A stretch of 64,000 nt of DNA from Parapedobacter deserti (GCF_042646065.1 NZ_JBHRTA010000060.1:49956-113955); one strand, 5' to 3'. Shown: positions 19,100-27,442, counted from the stretch's first letter. The notes: generated by a model not told the origin, from the sequence alone. Translations and numbers: made by a program.

Positions 19100-20428
19100 A
19101 TGGGTGTATTGGTAATGGTGGGGCAAGTGTTACTGGGCTTGTCCATATTGATTGTATTGCACGAGCTCGGACATTTCCTGGCAGCACGTGCATTTGGGAT
19201 AAAGGTTGAGAAATTCTATTTGTTTTTCGACGCGTGGGGCGTCAAACTGTTCAAGTTTAACTACAAGGGTGTGGAGTACGGCATCGGCTGGCTGCCGTTG
19301 GGCGGGTATGTGAAGATAGCCGGAATGATCGATGAATCGATGGACACAGAGCAGCTGAAGGGGGAGCCGCAACCCTGGGAGTTCCGTTCTAAGCCTGCGT
19401 GGCAGCGCCTGATCGTGATGCTGGGAGGTATTATCGTCAACATCATCCTGGGTATATTTATCTTCTGGATGCTTACGTTCAAACATGGTGAAACATACGT
19501 AGACAACACAAAATTGGTGAACGGTATCACACCGGGCATTATCGGTGAGAAAATTGGACTCCAGCCAGGCGACCGAATTACGGAGATCGATGGCCAACCC
19601 GTGTTGCGGTTTAATGACCTGGTCGGCGCGAAAGTGCTTATGGGAAACACGAAACTGACCGTGGAGCGCGGTGAGAAGACCATATTCATTACGGTGCCGG
19701 GTGACATTATGAATGACGTGGCCGATTACGACCGCAACGAATTTGTCGAGCTTCGGCACCGTACTATGGCTGTAGACTCGGTGGTTGCGGGAAGCGCCGC
19801 GGAAAAAGCGGGCCTCCGCCGCGGAGACAGCATTCTCGCGGTGAATGGAGAGGCGGTGCCTTTTTGGGATCAGTTGAAGAGCAAGATCGGCAGCCATGCC
19901 AAAAAAGAGGCGGAGCTATTGGTTTTTCGGGGAGGAGACACGGCTACCATCTATGCAAAGGTTCCGGAAGAAGGCACGTTGGGTTTTTATTTCAATCGGG
20001 ATACCGACTTCCCCTACGTCACTACACACTATAGCCTACTCGAATCGTTGCCCATCGGAGCTTCCAGAGCATGGGAGATGCTCGTGGTCAACGCACAGGG
20101 TCTGGGGAAAATTGCGACGGGTGAGCTGCGGGCCGACAAAGCGATAGCCGGACCGGTGGGTATCGCAACGATGTTCGGTTCGGAGGTCGACTGGGTAAGA
20201 TTCTGGACCTTAGTGGGCGTGCTGTCCATGGCACTTGCCCTGATGAACCTGCTGCCCATTCCGGCGTTGGACGGTGGGCACGTGGTGTTTTTGCTGATCG
20301 AAATGATACAGGGCAAGCCGTTGAGCGAGAAGTTCCTGGAAAAAGCACAAATTGCGGGCTTTTTCATCCTGTTGGCTTTGATGGTATTCGTCTTTGGCAA
20401 CGATATCATGAAAATCGTGAATAAATAG
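19100..20428 (+). CDS. rseP: Site-2 protease RseP
   Basis: An intramembrane zinc metalloprotease that cleaves anti-sigma factors and leftover signal peptides. The zinc motif HELGH is at residues 21-25 in the first membrane segment, and the third ligand motif LDGGHV lies near 403. Two PDZ domains separate them (VNGITPGIIGEKIGLQPGDRI and VVAGSAAEKAGLRRGDSI). At 442 residues it has the two-PDZ layout of E. coli RseP. It is 5 nt downstream of dxr. Confidence 0.97.
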   Translation: MGVLVMVGQVLLGLSILIVLHELGHFLAARAFGIKVEKFYLFFDAWGVKLFKFNYKGVEYGIGWLPLGGYVKIAGMIDESMDTEQLKGEPQPWEFRSKPAWQRLIVMLGGIIVNIILGIFIFWMLTFKHGETYVDNTKLVNGITPGIIGEKIGLQPGDRITEIDGQPVLRFNDLVGAKVLMGNTKLTVERGEKTIFITVPGDIMNDVADYDRNEFVELRHRTMAVDSVVAGSAAEKAGLRRGDSILAVNGEAVPFWDQLKSKIGSHAKKEAELLVFRGGDTATIYAKVPEEGTLGFYFNRDTDFPYVTTHYSLLESLPIGASRAWEMLVVNAQGLGKIATGELRADKAIAGPVGIATMFGSEVDWVRFWTLVGVLSMALALMNLLPIPALDGGHVVFLLIEMIQGKPLSEKFLEKAQIAGFFILLALMVFVFGNDIMKIVNK

Positions 20429-20464
20429 CATGCGTTGTAGAATCACAAAAAGCAAAATAACATA

Positions 20465-20947
20465 ATGGAAAGACGTCATTTTATCAAACGAGCCGGTGCA
20501 GCAGTGGCTGTCGCCGGAGCAGTAGGAGGAATGCTTGCCGCATGTGCCCCTTCAACATCCAATCAAAACACGAGTGAAACCACTGAAAAACAAGAAACCT
20601 CAACGACAAACATGGAAAACAAAGAAGTAATCGCGCACTATGTGCTATTCTGGCTCAACGATGGGCTTTCTGAACAGGAGATCAACGATTTTGCCAATTT
20701 TTTCGAAGAGCTGAAAACCATTCCCGGTATTAAGTCGCTGCACTACGGACGTGCAGCCCAGACCCATCAACGAGACGTGGTCGACAACAGCTTTACGTAT
20801 AACCTGCTCGTGTACTTCGATACGATGGACGATATCGACACATACGAGACACATCCTATCCACCTCGAAGCGATCGAAAAGTATTCCAAATTCTGGAACA
20901 AGGTTGTAGTGCACGACTCGTGGCTGAAGCAGGCGGTAGCAGACTGA
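20465..20947 (+). CDS. Dabb-domain lipoprotein with Tat-like signal
   Basis: A 160-residue protein with an RRHFIKR motif, a hydrophobic stretch and a lipobox (LAAC), so it is probably exported folded through Tat and lipid-anchored. A Ser/Thr/Gln-rich linker (about 30-50) leads to a stress-responsive alpha/beta-barrel (Dabb) domain starting at about residue 55 (IAHYVLFWLNDGLSEQEI). Dabb domains form dimeric ferredoxin-like barrels; the substrate is unknown. ywbE follows 9 nt after the stop, suggesting one mRNA. Confidence 0.85.
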   Translation: MERRHFIKRAGAAVAVAGAVGGMLAACAPSTSNQNTSETTEKQETSTTNMENKEVIAHYVLFWLNDGLSEQEINDFANFFEELKTIPGIKSLHYGRAAQTHQRDVVDNSFTYNLLVYFDTMDDIDTYETHPIHLEAIEKYSKFWNKVVVHDSWLKQAVAD

Positions 20948-20956
20948 GGGGGAAAG

Positions 20957-21151
20957 TTGGACGGAAAGCAGCGTAAAGATATTTATCCCGGGCTGGAGGT
21001 GGCCATTATCCTCAAAAAGGACCAGCGTACGGGAAAACGCACCGAAGGGGTGGTAAAGGATATCCTCACCTCCGCGGCTTATCATTCACGCGGCATCAAA
21101 GTGCGGCTTGAAGACGGACAAGTAGGGCGTGTGGTTGAAATTTTCGGGTAA
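20957..21151 (+). CDS. YwbE family protein (DUF2196)
   Basis: A 64-residue protein matching the YwbE family almost end to end (KDIYPGLEVAIILKKDQRTG, then GIKVRLEDGQVGRVVEI). The start is TTG at 20957, preceded by a purine-rich GAGGGGGAAAG ribosome-binding site. The predicted fold is a small KOW-like beta barrel, so nucleic-acid binding is plausible, but no function is established. It is the last gene before a terminator. Confidence 0.88.
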   Translation: MDGKQRKDIYPGLEVAIILKKDQRTGKRTEGVVKDILTSAAYHSRGIKVRLEDGQVGRVVEIFG

Positions 21152-21179
21152 AGCAGGCGTAAATTCAGGCGCCTGCTTT
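21151..21179 (+). terminator. Intrinsic terminator after ywbE
   Basis: AAGCAGGC at 21151-21158 pairs with GCCTGCTT at 21171-21178, ending in a short T-run. It overlaps the last base of the ywbE stop. Confidence 0.65.
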
Positions 21180-21292
21180 CCAATCATCCCTCTTTGATTT
21201 TTGCACCGTGACATGCGTCGCAGCCATTTATCCCGCATTCAAAGCAGGCAGTCACTGATTGCTTTGCGATTAGCGGCTTATGCCCCGGCTGT

Positions 21293-21898
21293 GTGATAAA
21301 TCATAACGGTTATACCCACACAAGAAGTAATAAAAAAGTAACTGAAAACGCTTTCGTGCAGCAGCGGATGCGCCTGGGCATGGCGTTCCTCAATCCGCTG
21401 CGCGCCATCGTTGCTGAAAGCTGGTTAGGCCACGGCGCAGGTAATAAGAGCAAGGCCTTCGGTCAAGCGCTCAAAAAGCTGATGCAGGATGCTATTGAAG
21501 GCCACTATCCGGAGCAACACATTGTGCCCGGGCGCGTGATGATAAGCGCCGGCATGTTGCCTTCGCTGCAGATCGGCGATGTGGTGCTCAGCCCGGAGGT
21601 ATTGGAAATCTATTTTTCCAGCGAAGAAAATCCCATGGCCAAACCGGCCGACCAAGTGGTGCTGGTCGTGTATAGCCCGGAAAAAGGTATTGCCGGCCGG
21701 AACACCGACGGATGCATCCGCAGCAGCGGATACCTGTCCGTGCCGCTGCCCCCGCAGCTCCGGGACGCCCCGTTTCACGTGTACCTATTCGTGCACAGCG
21801 CAAATAAAAAGCAGTACAGCAGAAGTATGTACGTCGGGTCCTGGGAGGGGCGTAGCCAAACCGTTCTAACGACTGCATGTCTTCAAAAAAAATTGTAA
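21293..21898 (+). CDS. DUF6266-type protein, apparently N-terminally shortened
   Basis: A 201-residue protein whose body resembles Bacteroidota DUF6266 proteins: GYTHTRSNKKVTENAFVQQR, then FLNPLRAIVAESW, a central beta-rich part (QVVLVVYSPEKGI) and the end SMYVGSWEG. Full-length relatives start with a Gly-rich segment of the type SGKVGxVVGS before the TRS motif; here only a GTG at 21293 is available and that segment is missing. The frame is open back to 21212 without an ATG. It may use a non-standard start or be a shortened copy. The function is unknown; relatives are often linked to prophage or surface structures. Confidence 0.6.
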   Translation: MINHNGYTHTRSNKKVTENAFVQQRMRLGMAFLNPLRAIVAESWLGHGAGNKSKAFGQALKKLMQDAIEGHYPEQHIVPGRVMISAGMLPSLQIGDVVLSPEVLEIYFSSEENPMAKPADQVVLVVYSPEKGIAGRNTDGCIRSSGYLSVPLPPQLRDAPFHVYLFVHSANKKQYSRSMYVGSWEGRSQTVLTTACLQKKL

Positions 21899-21923
21899 GA
21901 TACTTTAAAAATCCGTACCTTTG
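21893..21923 (+). promoter_or_regulatory. Promoter of the carA leader
   Basis: TTG at 21893-21895, a 20-nt spacer and TACCTTTG at 21916-21923 match the Bacteroidota consensus. The -33 element lies inside the 3' end of the DUF6266 gene. Transcription would start near 21930, about 160 nt before the carA start. Confidence 0.8.
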
Positions 21924-21929
21924 TCCCTC

Positions 21930-22034
21930 GTGAATTTTGACGTACAATGCTGCATGACTGAATCCCCAAAGCCCGGCAATCCTTCCGGAGCATTTGGTTT
22001 TTGTAGTTGTTTTAGCCCGTTTAGGGCTTTTTTT
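21930..22034 (+). promoter_or_regulatory. Structured carA leader with hairpin and intrinsic terminator (attenuator or small RNA)
   Basis: Directly after the promoter, 21966-21997 forms a hairpin: CCAAA/TTTGG, GC/GC and CCGG/CCGG around an 8-nt loop, with two single-A bulges. A terminator follows at 22014-22034 (AGCCC, 5-nt loop, GGGCT, seven T). AAAGCCC at 21968-21974 in the first hairpin is also complementary to GGGCTTT at 22024-22030, so two mutually exclusive folds are possible. This is the usual logic of a transcription attenuator in front of carA; alternatively the roughly 100-nt product is a free small RNA. No known riboswitch class was recognised. Confidence 0.65.
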
Positions 22035-22089
22035 ATGCATGTACGTTTTAGCATTTTTCCAAGCAACGATCAAATTACAATAACAACGA

Positions 22090-23214
22090 ATGACAAATTA
22101 CAGTAAACTTCCGGCAGTATTGTTACTGGAAGACGGGACGGTGTACTATGGCAAGGCGGCGGGGAAGATCGGTACCACGACGGGCGAGATCTGTTTCAAC
22201 ACCGGAACTACCGGTTATCAGGAAATTTTTACTGATCCCTCGTACTACGGGCAGATTATGGTCACGACCAATGCCCATATCGGCAATTACGGAATCGCGG
22301 GAAACGAGTCGGAATCTAACAAGATCCAAATCGCTGGGCTGGTCTGCAAGAATTACAGTGTCAACTACAGCCGCAAGATGGCCGACTCTTCTATACAGAC
22401 GTACTTCGAAGATGGCAACTTGGTGGGTATTTCTGACGTCGACACCCGCTCACTGGTTCGCCATATCCGCGATAAAGGGGCGATGAATGCAATCATTTCG
22501 TCGGAAACGCTGGATGTGGATGTGTTGAAAAAGCAACTCGCACAGGTGCCTTCCATGGCCGGTCTGGAGCTTTCATCGAAAGTGACTACGGAGACCCCGT
22601 ATTACTATGGAAATGAAGATGCGCCGCTCAGGGTAGCGGTGCTGGATCTGGGCATCAAGAAGAATATCCTCCGAAACTTTGATGCCCGTAAAGTATATGC
22701 CAAGGTGTTTCCGGCAAAGACCACATTTGCTGAAATGGATGCGTGGGGAGCCGACGGCTATTTCATCTCCAACGGGCCGGGTGATCCGGCAGCTATGGAC
22801 TACGCCATTCAGACGGTCAAAGACGTCCTGGCCGCCGATAAACCGCTCTTCGGGATATGCCTTGGGCATCAGCTGCTGGCCCTGGCGGTAGATATACGCA
22901 CGCGGAAAATGTTCAACGGTCATCGCGGTATTAACCATCCGGTGAAAAACGTGATCGCAAACCGCTGCGAAATCACCAGCCAAAACCACGGATTCGGCGT
23001 GGTGGCTGACGATATCAAGCAATCCGACAAGGTGGAGATAACGCACGTGAATCTCAATGACCAATCGATCGAAGGCATACGGGTGAAAGGCAAGAAAGCG
23101 TTTTCCGTACAATACCACCCCGAGTCGTCACCCGGGCCGCACGACTCGCGTTACCTGTTTGACGAGTTTGTCGGACTGATGGAAAAGGGGGAGCTTATAT
23201 TGGAACGGCAATGA
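22090..23214 (+). CDS. carA: Carbamoyl-phosphate synthase small subunit
   Basis: The glutaminase subunit that supplies ammonia to CarB for carbamoyl phosphate, feeding arginine and pyrimidine synthesis. The 374 residues are full length. The class I glutamine amidotransferase triad is intact: Cys257 in FGICLGHQ, His343 and Glu345 in YHPESSPGPHD. The N-terminal CPSase domain starts LLLEDGTVYYGKAAG. carB does not follow; eno is next, so the partner subunit must be encoded elsewhere. The gene sits behind the structured leader at 21930-22034. Confidence 0.97.
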   Translation: MTNYSKLPAVLLLEDGTVYYGKAAGKIGTTTGEICFNTGTTGYQEIFTDPSYYGQIMVTTNAHIGNYGIAGNESESNKIQIAGLVCKNYSVNYSRKMADSSIQTYFEDGNLVGISDVDTRSLVRHIRDKGAMNAIISSETLDVDVLKKQLAQVPSMAGLELSSKVTTETPYYYGNEDAPLRVAVLDLGIKKNILRNFDARKVYAKVFPAKTTFAEMDAWGADGYFISNGPGDPAAMDYAIQTVKDVLAADKPLFGICLGHQLLALAVDIRTRKMFNGHRGINHPVKNVIANRCEITSQNHGFGVVADDIKQSDKVEITHVNLNDQSIEGIRVKGKKAFSVQYHPESSPGPHDSRYLFDEFVGLMEKGELILERQ

Positions 23215-23314
23215 TTTTTATGTAATTTTGACCGGTAGCCGCCGTGGTGTATGTTTTACACTATCGGAGGTAGCTATAAGTAACGAACGTTAACCTTTAA
23301 AAATAGAAGACTAC

Positions 23315-24607
23315 ATGAGTTTGATCATCGATGTACATGCGCGGCAGATACTGGATTCGCGCGGCAATCCGACCATAGAGGTGGATGTGACTACTGAAAA
23401 CGGTTTTGTGGGCCGTGCGGCCGTTCCTTCGGGAGCTTCCACGGGCGTGCATGAAGCGGTTGAACTGCGGGATGGCAACAAGTCCAGGTACCTGGGCAAG
23501 GGCGTGCTGAAAGCCGTGGAGAACGTAAACACAAAAATCGCCGATGCATTGCAGGGTATCGATGTATTCGAGCAGAACGCGATAGACAAGGTGATGATTG
23601 AACTGGACGGTACCGATAACAAAGGCAACCTGGGAGCCAACGCCATCTTAGGGGTTTCGCTTGCGGTGGCCAAAGCCGCAGCGCAGGAAAGCCGCCAGCC
23701 GGTGTACCGCTATATCGGCGGTGTCAATGCCAATACGCTGCCCATCCCCATGATGAACATCATCAACGGTGGCTCGCATTCCGATGCGCCCATCGCCTTC
23801 CAGGAGTTCATGATCATGCCCGTAGGTGCGCCTTCATTTTCGGAAGCATTGCGCTGGGGCGCTGAGGTGTTCCACAACCTGAAGAAGATCCTGCACGATC
23901 GCGGGCTGTCTACCGCCGTGGGCGACGAGGGCGGCTTTGCGCCGGCATTCAACGGTACCGAGGATGCGATAGAAACGATATTGAAGGCTATTGAGGCTGC
24001 GGGTTACAAGCCGGGCGACGATATTTACCTGGCGCTGGATTGTGCTGCTTCCGAGTTTTACAAAGACGGTAAGTATGACTACACCAAGTTTGAAGGAGAT
24101 AAGGGCGCCGTACGCAGCAGCGAAGAGCAGGCGGCTTATTTGGCTGAATTGAGTGTGAAATATCCCATCATCTCCATCGAAGACGGGATGCATGAAGACG
24201 ACTGGGCAGGCTGGAAATTGCTGACCGGCAAGATCGGTGCAACCGTGCAGCTGGTGGGCGACGACCTGTTCGTGACCAACACCAAGCGCCTGCAGCAGGG
24301 AATTGATGCGGATACCGCCAATTCCATCCTCGTGAAGGTAAACCAGATCGGGTCGCTTACCGAAACCATTAACGCGGTGTCGCTGGCGCAAACCAACGGC
24401 TATACGTCGGTAATGAGCCATCGCAGCGGCGAAACGGAAGACTATACGATAGCCGACTTGGCCGTGGCATTGAACTGCGGACAAATCAAAACCGGATCGG
24501 CCTCACGGTCAGACCGGATTGCTAAGTACAACCAATTGCTCCGCATCGAAGAGGAATTGGGTAGCAATGCGCGGTTTCTGGGCAAGAGCTTCAAGTTCGC
24601 GAAGTAA
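23315..24607 (+). CDS. eno: Enolase
   Basis: A glycolytic enzyme interconverting 2-phosphoglycerate and phosphoenolpyruvate, also common in RNA-degrading complexes. The 430 residues are full length. ARQILDSRGNPTIEVDV opens the protein, the metal and catalytic residues lie in GDEGGFAP, IEDGMHEDDW and VGDDLFVTN, the catalytic Lys is in ILVKVNQIG, and the signature VMSHRSGETED is intact. It starts 100 nt after carA and ends at a strong terminator. Confidence 0.98.
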   Translation: MSLIIDVHARQILDSRGNPTIEVDVTTENGFVGRAAVPSGASTGVHEAVELRDGNKSRYLGKGVLKAVENVNTKIADALQGIDVFEQNAIDKVMIELDGTDNKGNLGANAILGVSLAVAKAAAQESRQPVYRYIGGVNANTLPIPMMNIINGGSHSDAPIAFQEFMIMPVGAPSFSEALRWGAEVFHNLKKILHDRGLSTAVGDEGGFAPAFNGTEDAIETILKAIEAAGYKPGDDIYLALDCAASEFYKDGKYDYTKFEGDKGAVRSSEEQAAYLAELSVKYPIISIEDGMHEDDWAGWKLLTGKIGATVQLVGDDLFVTNTKRLQQGIDADTANSILVKVNQIGSLTETINAVSLAQTNGYTSVMSHRSGETEDYTIADLAVALNCGQIKTGSASRSDRIAKYNQLLRIEEELGSNARFLGKSFKFAK

Positions 24608-24634
24608 GCGCTGCTCGCCGCAATAACAATACCG

Positions 24635-24667
24635 AAGGGGGGTGCAGGCAACTGGCTCCCCCTTTTT
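24635..24667. terminator. Terminator between eno and the convergent DinB gene
   Basis: AAGGGGGG (24635-24642) faces CCCCCTTTTT (24658-24667) across a short loop, giving a GC-rich stem followed by five T for the plus strand and a matching A-rich flank for the minus strand. It can serve both convergent genes; its T-run overlaps the DinB-like stop codon. Confidence 0.7.
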
Positions 24668-25190
24668 AATAGCTTAGGCTATCGTCGAGGTCATATCTTA
24701 CCCCCTCATATCCCAGCGTCTTCCGCATCAGACCCAATTGACCGAACAGGTAGCTTTCACGGTCCAGGCTCATACCCACCATATTGAGTTTGTTCTCTTC
24801 GAGATAGGGCGTGTCCATCCCAAATGCATATGCTTCGTTAAGTTGTTCTTCTTCCACCGACAATAGTTTCCGGTACAGCAGCGGCGAGATCTCATGCCAC
24901 TGCTTTTTTAGCTCCTCCAGTGGTGGGTACTGAAGGGAGGTATCTATGGCTTTAGCATCCTTGAAAAGATCCTCGTTGGGGTCTTTTTCCCGGATGCCCA
25001 AAACCTCGGCCAGCCAGTACCTGCAATTGACCAGGTTTCCGGCCATCCAGGCAAAATGATTGGTTTTATCGGCTATGCGCTTTTGGGCATCTTCCTCACG
25101 GATGCCATCCAGCATATTATTGAATAGCTGGCTATGCATGCGGTAGGCAGGGATAACGATTGTCAGGGTGTTAGCTCTGGGCTTATCCAT
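24666..25190 (-). CDS. DinB-like four-helix protein
   Basis: A 174-residue, all-helical soluble protein. TIVIPAYRMHSQLFNNMLDGI and FAWMAGNLVNCRYWLAEVLG resemble the DinB/YfiT superfamily, whose members are four-helix bundles that often bind a metal through three His residues. Here only His57/His58-like positions near the first helices are evident, so metal binding is uncertain. The ATG at 25190 was chosen over an upstream extension of 48 residues that lacks family features. It is convergent with eno. Confidence 0.7.
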   Translation of the reverse strand: MDKPRANTLTIVIPAYRMHSQLFNNMLDGIREEDAQKRIADKTNHFAWMAGNLVNCRYWLAEVLGIREKDPNEDLFKDAKAIDTSLQYPPLEELKKQWHEISPLLYRKLLSVEEEQLNEAYAFGMDTPYLEENKLNMVGMSLDRESYLFGQLGLMRKTLGYEGVRYDLDDSLSY

Positions 25191-25370
25191 GTTTCTGTTT
25201 TTTTTAAAGGTTACGTAATCGTGTAAAGTTATAGCGAAACATGTTACGGCATGCGGGGCATTGCAGACAAATAAGCGGGTATATCGCGACTTTAATAGCT
25301 GCAGCCGCTGCAGCTGCCTTAGCGGTTTGTACATTTGGAATTCCGGATATTTTTATGGTATTTTGTGGAC

Positions 25371-25664
25371 ATGGAACGACTATTATCCGTTATCCGTAAT
25401 AAATATATCATTGCCGGTGTGGCATTTACCGTTTGGATGCTGTTTTTCGACCGGCATGACGTGGCCACCCAATATGACTACTACAGTCAATTGAAAGGAT
25501 TGAAAGCGGAAAAGGCTTTTTACACTTCTGAAATCGAACGGGTGACCGAAACAATGCACGCGTTAAATACCGACCCCCAGGCGCTACAGCGTATTGCCCG
25601 CGAAAGATACAAGATGAAAAAGGAAAACGAAGATGTTTTCGTAATCATTGAGCGGGAAGAGTAA
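25371..25664 (+). CDS. Septum formation initiator (FtsB/DivIC family)
   Basis: A 97-residue bitopic membrane protein of the divisome. A membrane segment (about 11-27, YIIAGVAFTVWMLFFD) is followed by a coiled coil (about 38-68) and the family end QRIARERYKMKKENEDVFVI. The ATG at 25371 gives the usual short cytoplasmic tail; an upstream start would add 12 residues. The protein normally bridges FtsL and FtsQ. A GTATTTTGTGG just upstream resembles a -7 box. Confidence 0.9.
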   Translation: MERLLSVIRNKYIIAGVAFTVWMLFFDRHDVATQYDYYSQLKGLKAEKAFYTSEIERVTETMHALNTDPQALQRIARERYKMKKENEDVFVIIEREE

Positions 25665-25733
25665 TTCCTATAATGTGTTGCGTTTTCTAACCATTTTCGC
25701 TGGAAGAAGAAAACAATTTAACTAAGTTTGCGG

Positions 25734-26207
25734 ATGCGGATCACCTTGTTGTGTGTAGGCAAGACAGACGATGCCGGTTTTGCCTTGGCGATTGAGAAGT
25801 ATCAGCTTAGGTTGAAACATTACATCCGTTTTGACCTAGTAGCACTGCCCGATGTCAAGAACACCAAGCACCTAAGTGCCGACCAGCAAAAATCGAAGGA
25901 GGCAGGGTTGATTATGAAACACCTGTCGCCCGCCGATCATGTTTGTTTGCTAGATGAACGGGGCAGGGAATACCGTTCGGTCGAGTTTGCCAATCAGCTC
26001 AACAAATTGATGGTAGGCAGTCTGCAGCACGTGGTTTTTGTGGTGGGTGGGCCTTACGGCTTCGATGAGTCGGTGTATCATCGGGCTAACTGGAGGATTT
26101 CCCTGTCGAAGATGACTTTTTCACACCAGATGGTGCGCCTGTTTTTCGTAGAACAGCTGTACCGGGCATTCAGCATACTTAATGGAGAACCCTATCATCA
26201 TGAGTGA
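25734..26207 (+). CDS. rlmH: 23S rRNA (pseudouridine1915-N3)-methyltransferase RlmH
   Basis: A SPOUT-class methyltransferase acting on helix 69 of 23S rRNA in assembled 70S ribosomes. At 157 residues it has the family length. The trefoil-knot motifs are visible: LLDERGREYRSVEFA, VVFVVGGPYGFDESV (SAM-binding glycine loop) and the C-terminal LSKMTFSHQMVRLFFVEQLYRAFSILNGEPYHH. ATG at 25734 or TTG at 25728 could start it; a TAAGTTTG -7-like box at 25723-25730 would favour a nearly leaderless mRNA from the ATG. Confidence 0.97.
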   Translation: MRITLLCVGKTDDAGFALAIEKYQLRLKHYIRFDLVALPDVKNTKHLSADQQKSKEAGLIMKHLSPADHVCLLDERGREYRSVEFANQLNKLMVGSLQHVVFVVGGPYGFDESVYHRANWRISLSKMTFSHQMVRLFFVEQLYRAFSILNGEPYHHE

Positions 26208-26308
26208 AGGGCAGTTTCCGGAGCAGTAAGTTTATTGCGTTCATTTATGAATTTTAGGCGTTCGGATCATCAAAACAATAAGCAGGAACGGTTGTTAGCA
26301 CTTAAGTT

Positions 26309-26431
26309 ATGAGGATTCCAAAGAGAAACTATCATTATAAAGGGACGGATACGTCCCGCGAAAGCAAGTTATTCTGGATCATGGTTGTTATCGGCCTCGC
26401 GATCGCAGCTGCGATTATTTTCTTTTTCTGA
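26309..26431 (+). CDS. Possible 40-residue single-pass membrane protein
   Basis: An ATG-to-TGA frame of 41 codons encodes a basic N-terminus (MRIPKRNYHYKG), a charged stretch, then a membrane segment ending at the very C-terminus (FWIMVVIGLAIAAAIIFFF). That is a tail-anchored layout. No family is recognised. The coherent charge-then-hydrophobic pattern argues for a real gene; the lack of an obvious ribosome-binding site and its short length argue for caution. Confidence 0.4.
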   Translation: MRIPKRNYHYKGTDTSRESKLFWIMVVIGLAIAAAIIFFF

Positions 26432-26508
26432 GCGGCAGCTTGTGTTTCAGCAAATCCGTCTCGTTCGACGTGCAGGGCACGATGTTAATCGGTTCGTTTG
26501 TGGTCTGT

Positions 26509-26564
26509 ACGGGTACCGGATGTGCGAACATCGGTACCCGTGTGGCATGGAGGGGCTCCATGAT
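26509..26564. other. Two adjacent strong hairpins in a convergent intergenic region
   Basis: 26509-26523 and 26528-26541 form a 14-bp stem with one bulged G and a GCGA tetraloop. Seven nucleotides on, CATGGAG/CTCCATG (26548-26564) forms a second perfect 7-bp stem with a GGG loop. Neither has a T-run on either strand. They lie between the small plus-strand frame and the 3' end of the DUF5606 gene, so they may protect mRNA 3' ends; the role is unknown. Confidence 0.5.
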
Positions 26565-26576
26565 GCTTCTAACAAC

Positions 26577-26996
26577 TCATTGCCCGGTCTGGCCTGCGTC
26601 CGCCGGTTCGGCAGGGCTTTCGTGGAAGAGCGGCAGTTCTTTAATGATATTGTACCAATTGATGATTTTTTTAATGTCCGAACTATATACCCGGTCCTCG
26701 TCGTGATCCGGTGCCACGTCTCTGAAAAATTCGCGAAGGGTTCTTCCATCAGACTTTACATCCGGTAGTTCACCGCGCTCCTTGATACGTTCGAGGATAT
26801 CGACAAGCTTCAGTTCTTCCGCATTACCGTAGACGGTAATGTCTTCCAGGGTGGCAAGCTTTGTGGTGGCAAGGTTCACGACGGATTTTGTTTTTTGCCC
26901 GTCGAGGCTTTCCAGTATGAAGCCGCTTTTGTTTTGTCCGATCAGTTTAAACAACCCCGGTTTGCCTGTGACAGATACAAGTGCCTTTAGATTCAT
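26577..26996 (-). CDS. DUF5606 family protein
   Basis: A 139-residue soluble protein matching the Bacteroidota DUF5606 family: MNLKALVSVTGKPGLFKLIG, then SGFILESLDGQKTKSVVNL (an SH3-like beta barrel) and a C-terminal helical part with FFRDVAPDHDEDRVYSSDIKKI. The function is unknown. It is 8 nt downstream of the cyclophilin gene on the same strand, so the two form an operon. Confidence 0.85.
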   Translation of the reverse strand: MNLKALVSVTGKPGLFKLIGQNKSGFILESLDGQKTKSVVNLATTKLATLEDITVYGNAEELKLVDILERIKERGELPDVKSDGRTLREFFRDVAPDHDEDRVYSSDIKKIINWYNIIKELPLFHESPAEPADAGQTGQ

Positions 26997-27004
26997 TGCT
27001 TCGT

Positions 27005-27442
27005 TTATTCTTCGATGATGTCGATTCCCAAGATTTTGTCGCCCTGCCGGATATCGTCAATAGCGTCCACATTTTCCACTACCTTACCGAAGCAAGTGTG
27101 GTGCCCGTCGAGATGTGCGGTGTTTGTACGGCTGTGGCAGATGAAAAATTGGGAGCCTCCGGTGTCGCGGCCCCGATGAGCCATGGATAACACCCCGCGA
27201 TCATGGAACTGGTTTTTGCCGTCCAGTTCACAGTTGATGGAATATCCGGGGCCACCTGCGCCGGTTCCGGTCGGATCACCACCTTGAATAACGAAATCTG
27301 GTATCACCCGATGGAATGTTACGCCGTCATAGAAGCCTGACTTGGCCAGTTTCAGGAAGTTGGACACAGTGCCCGGGGCGTCCGCATCGTAGAATTGTAC
27401 GGTGAGGTCGCCTTTTTCCGTCTTGATAATTGCTTTACTCAT
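27005..27442 (-). CDS. Peptidyl-prolyl cis-trans isomerase, cyclophilin type
   Basis: A 145-residue single-domain cyclophilin that accelerates proline isomerisation in folding proteins. Active-site motifs are intact: FHRVIPDFVIQGGDPTGTG (catalytic Arg), LSMAHRG and GSQFFICHS, and LDGHHTCFGKV. The ATG at 27442 places the family start MSKAIIKTEKGDLTV correctly; no signal peptide is present, so it is cytoplasmic. DUF5606 follows 8 nt later. It is divergent from radC. Confidence 0.95.
   Translation of the reverse strand: MSKAIIKTEKGDLTVQFYDADAPGTVSNFLKLAKSGFYDGVTFHRVIPDFVIQGGDPTGTGAGGPGYSINCELDGKNQFHDRGVLSMAHRGRDTGGSQFFICHSRTNTAHLDGHHTCFGKVVENVDAIDDIRQGDKILGIDIIEE

Noticed and set aside
21953..22106. 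Leader peptide gene in the carA leader (ATG at 21953 reading through the terminator)
   Set aside because: The frame runs across the terminator and into the carA start, lacks a ribosome-binding site and has no run of Arg or other regulatory codons.
23217..23314. carB downstream of carA
   Set aside because: The next gene is eno; no large-subunit sequence is present in the window.
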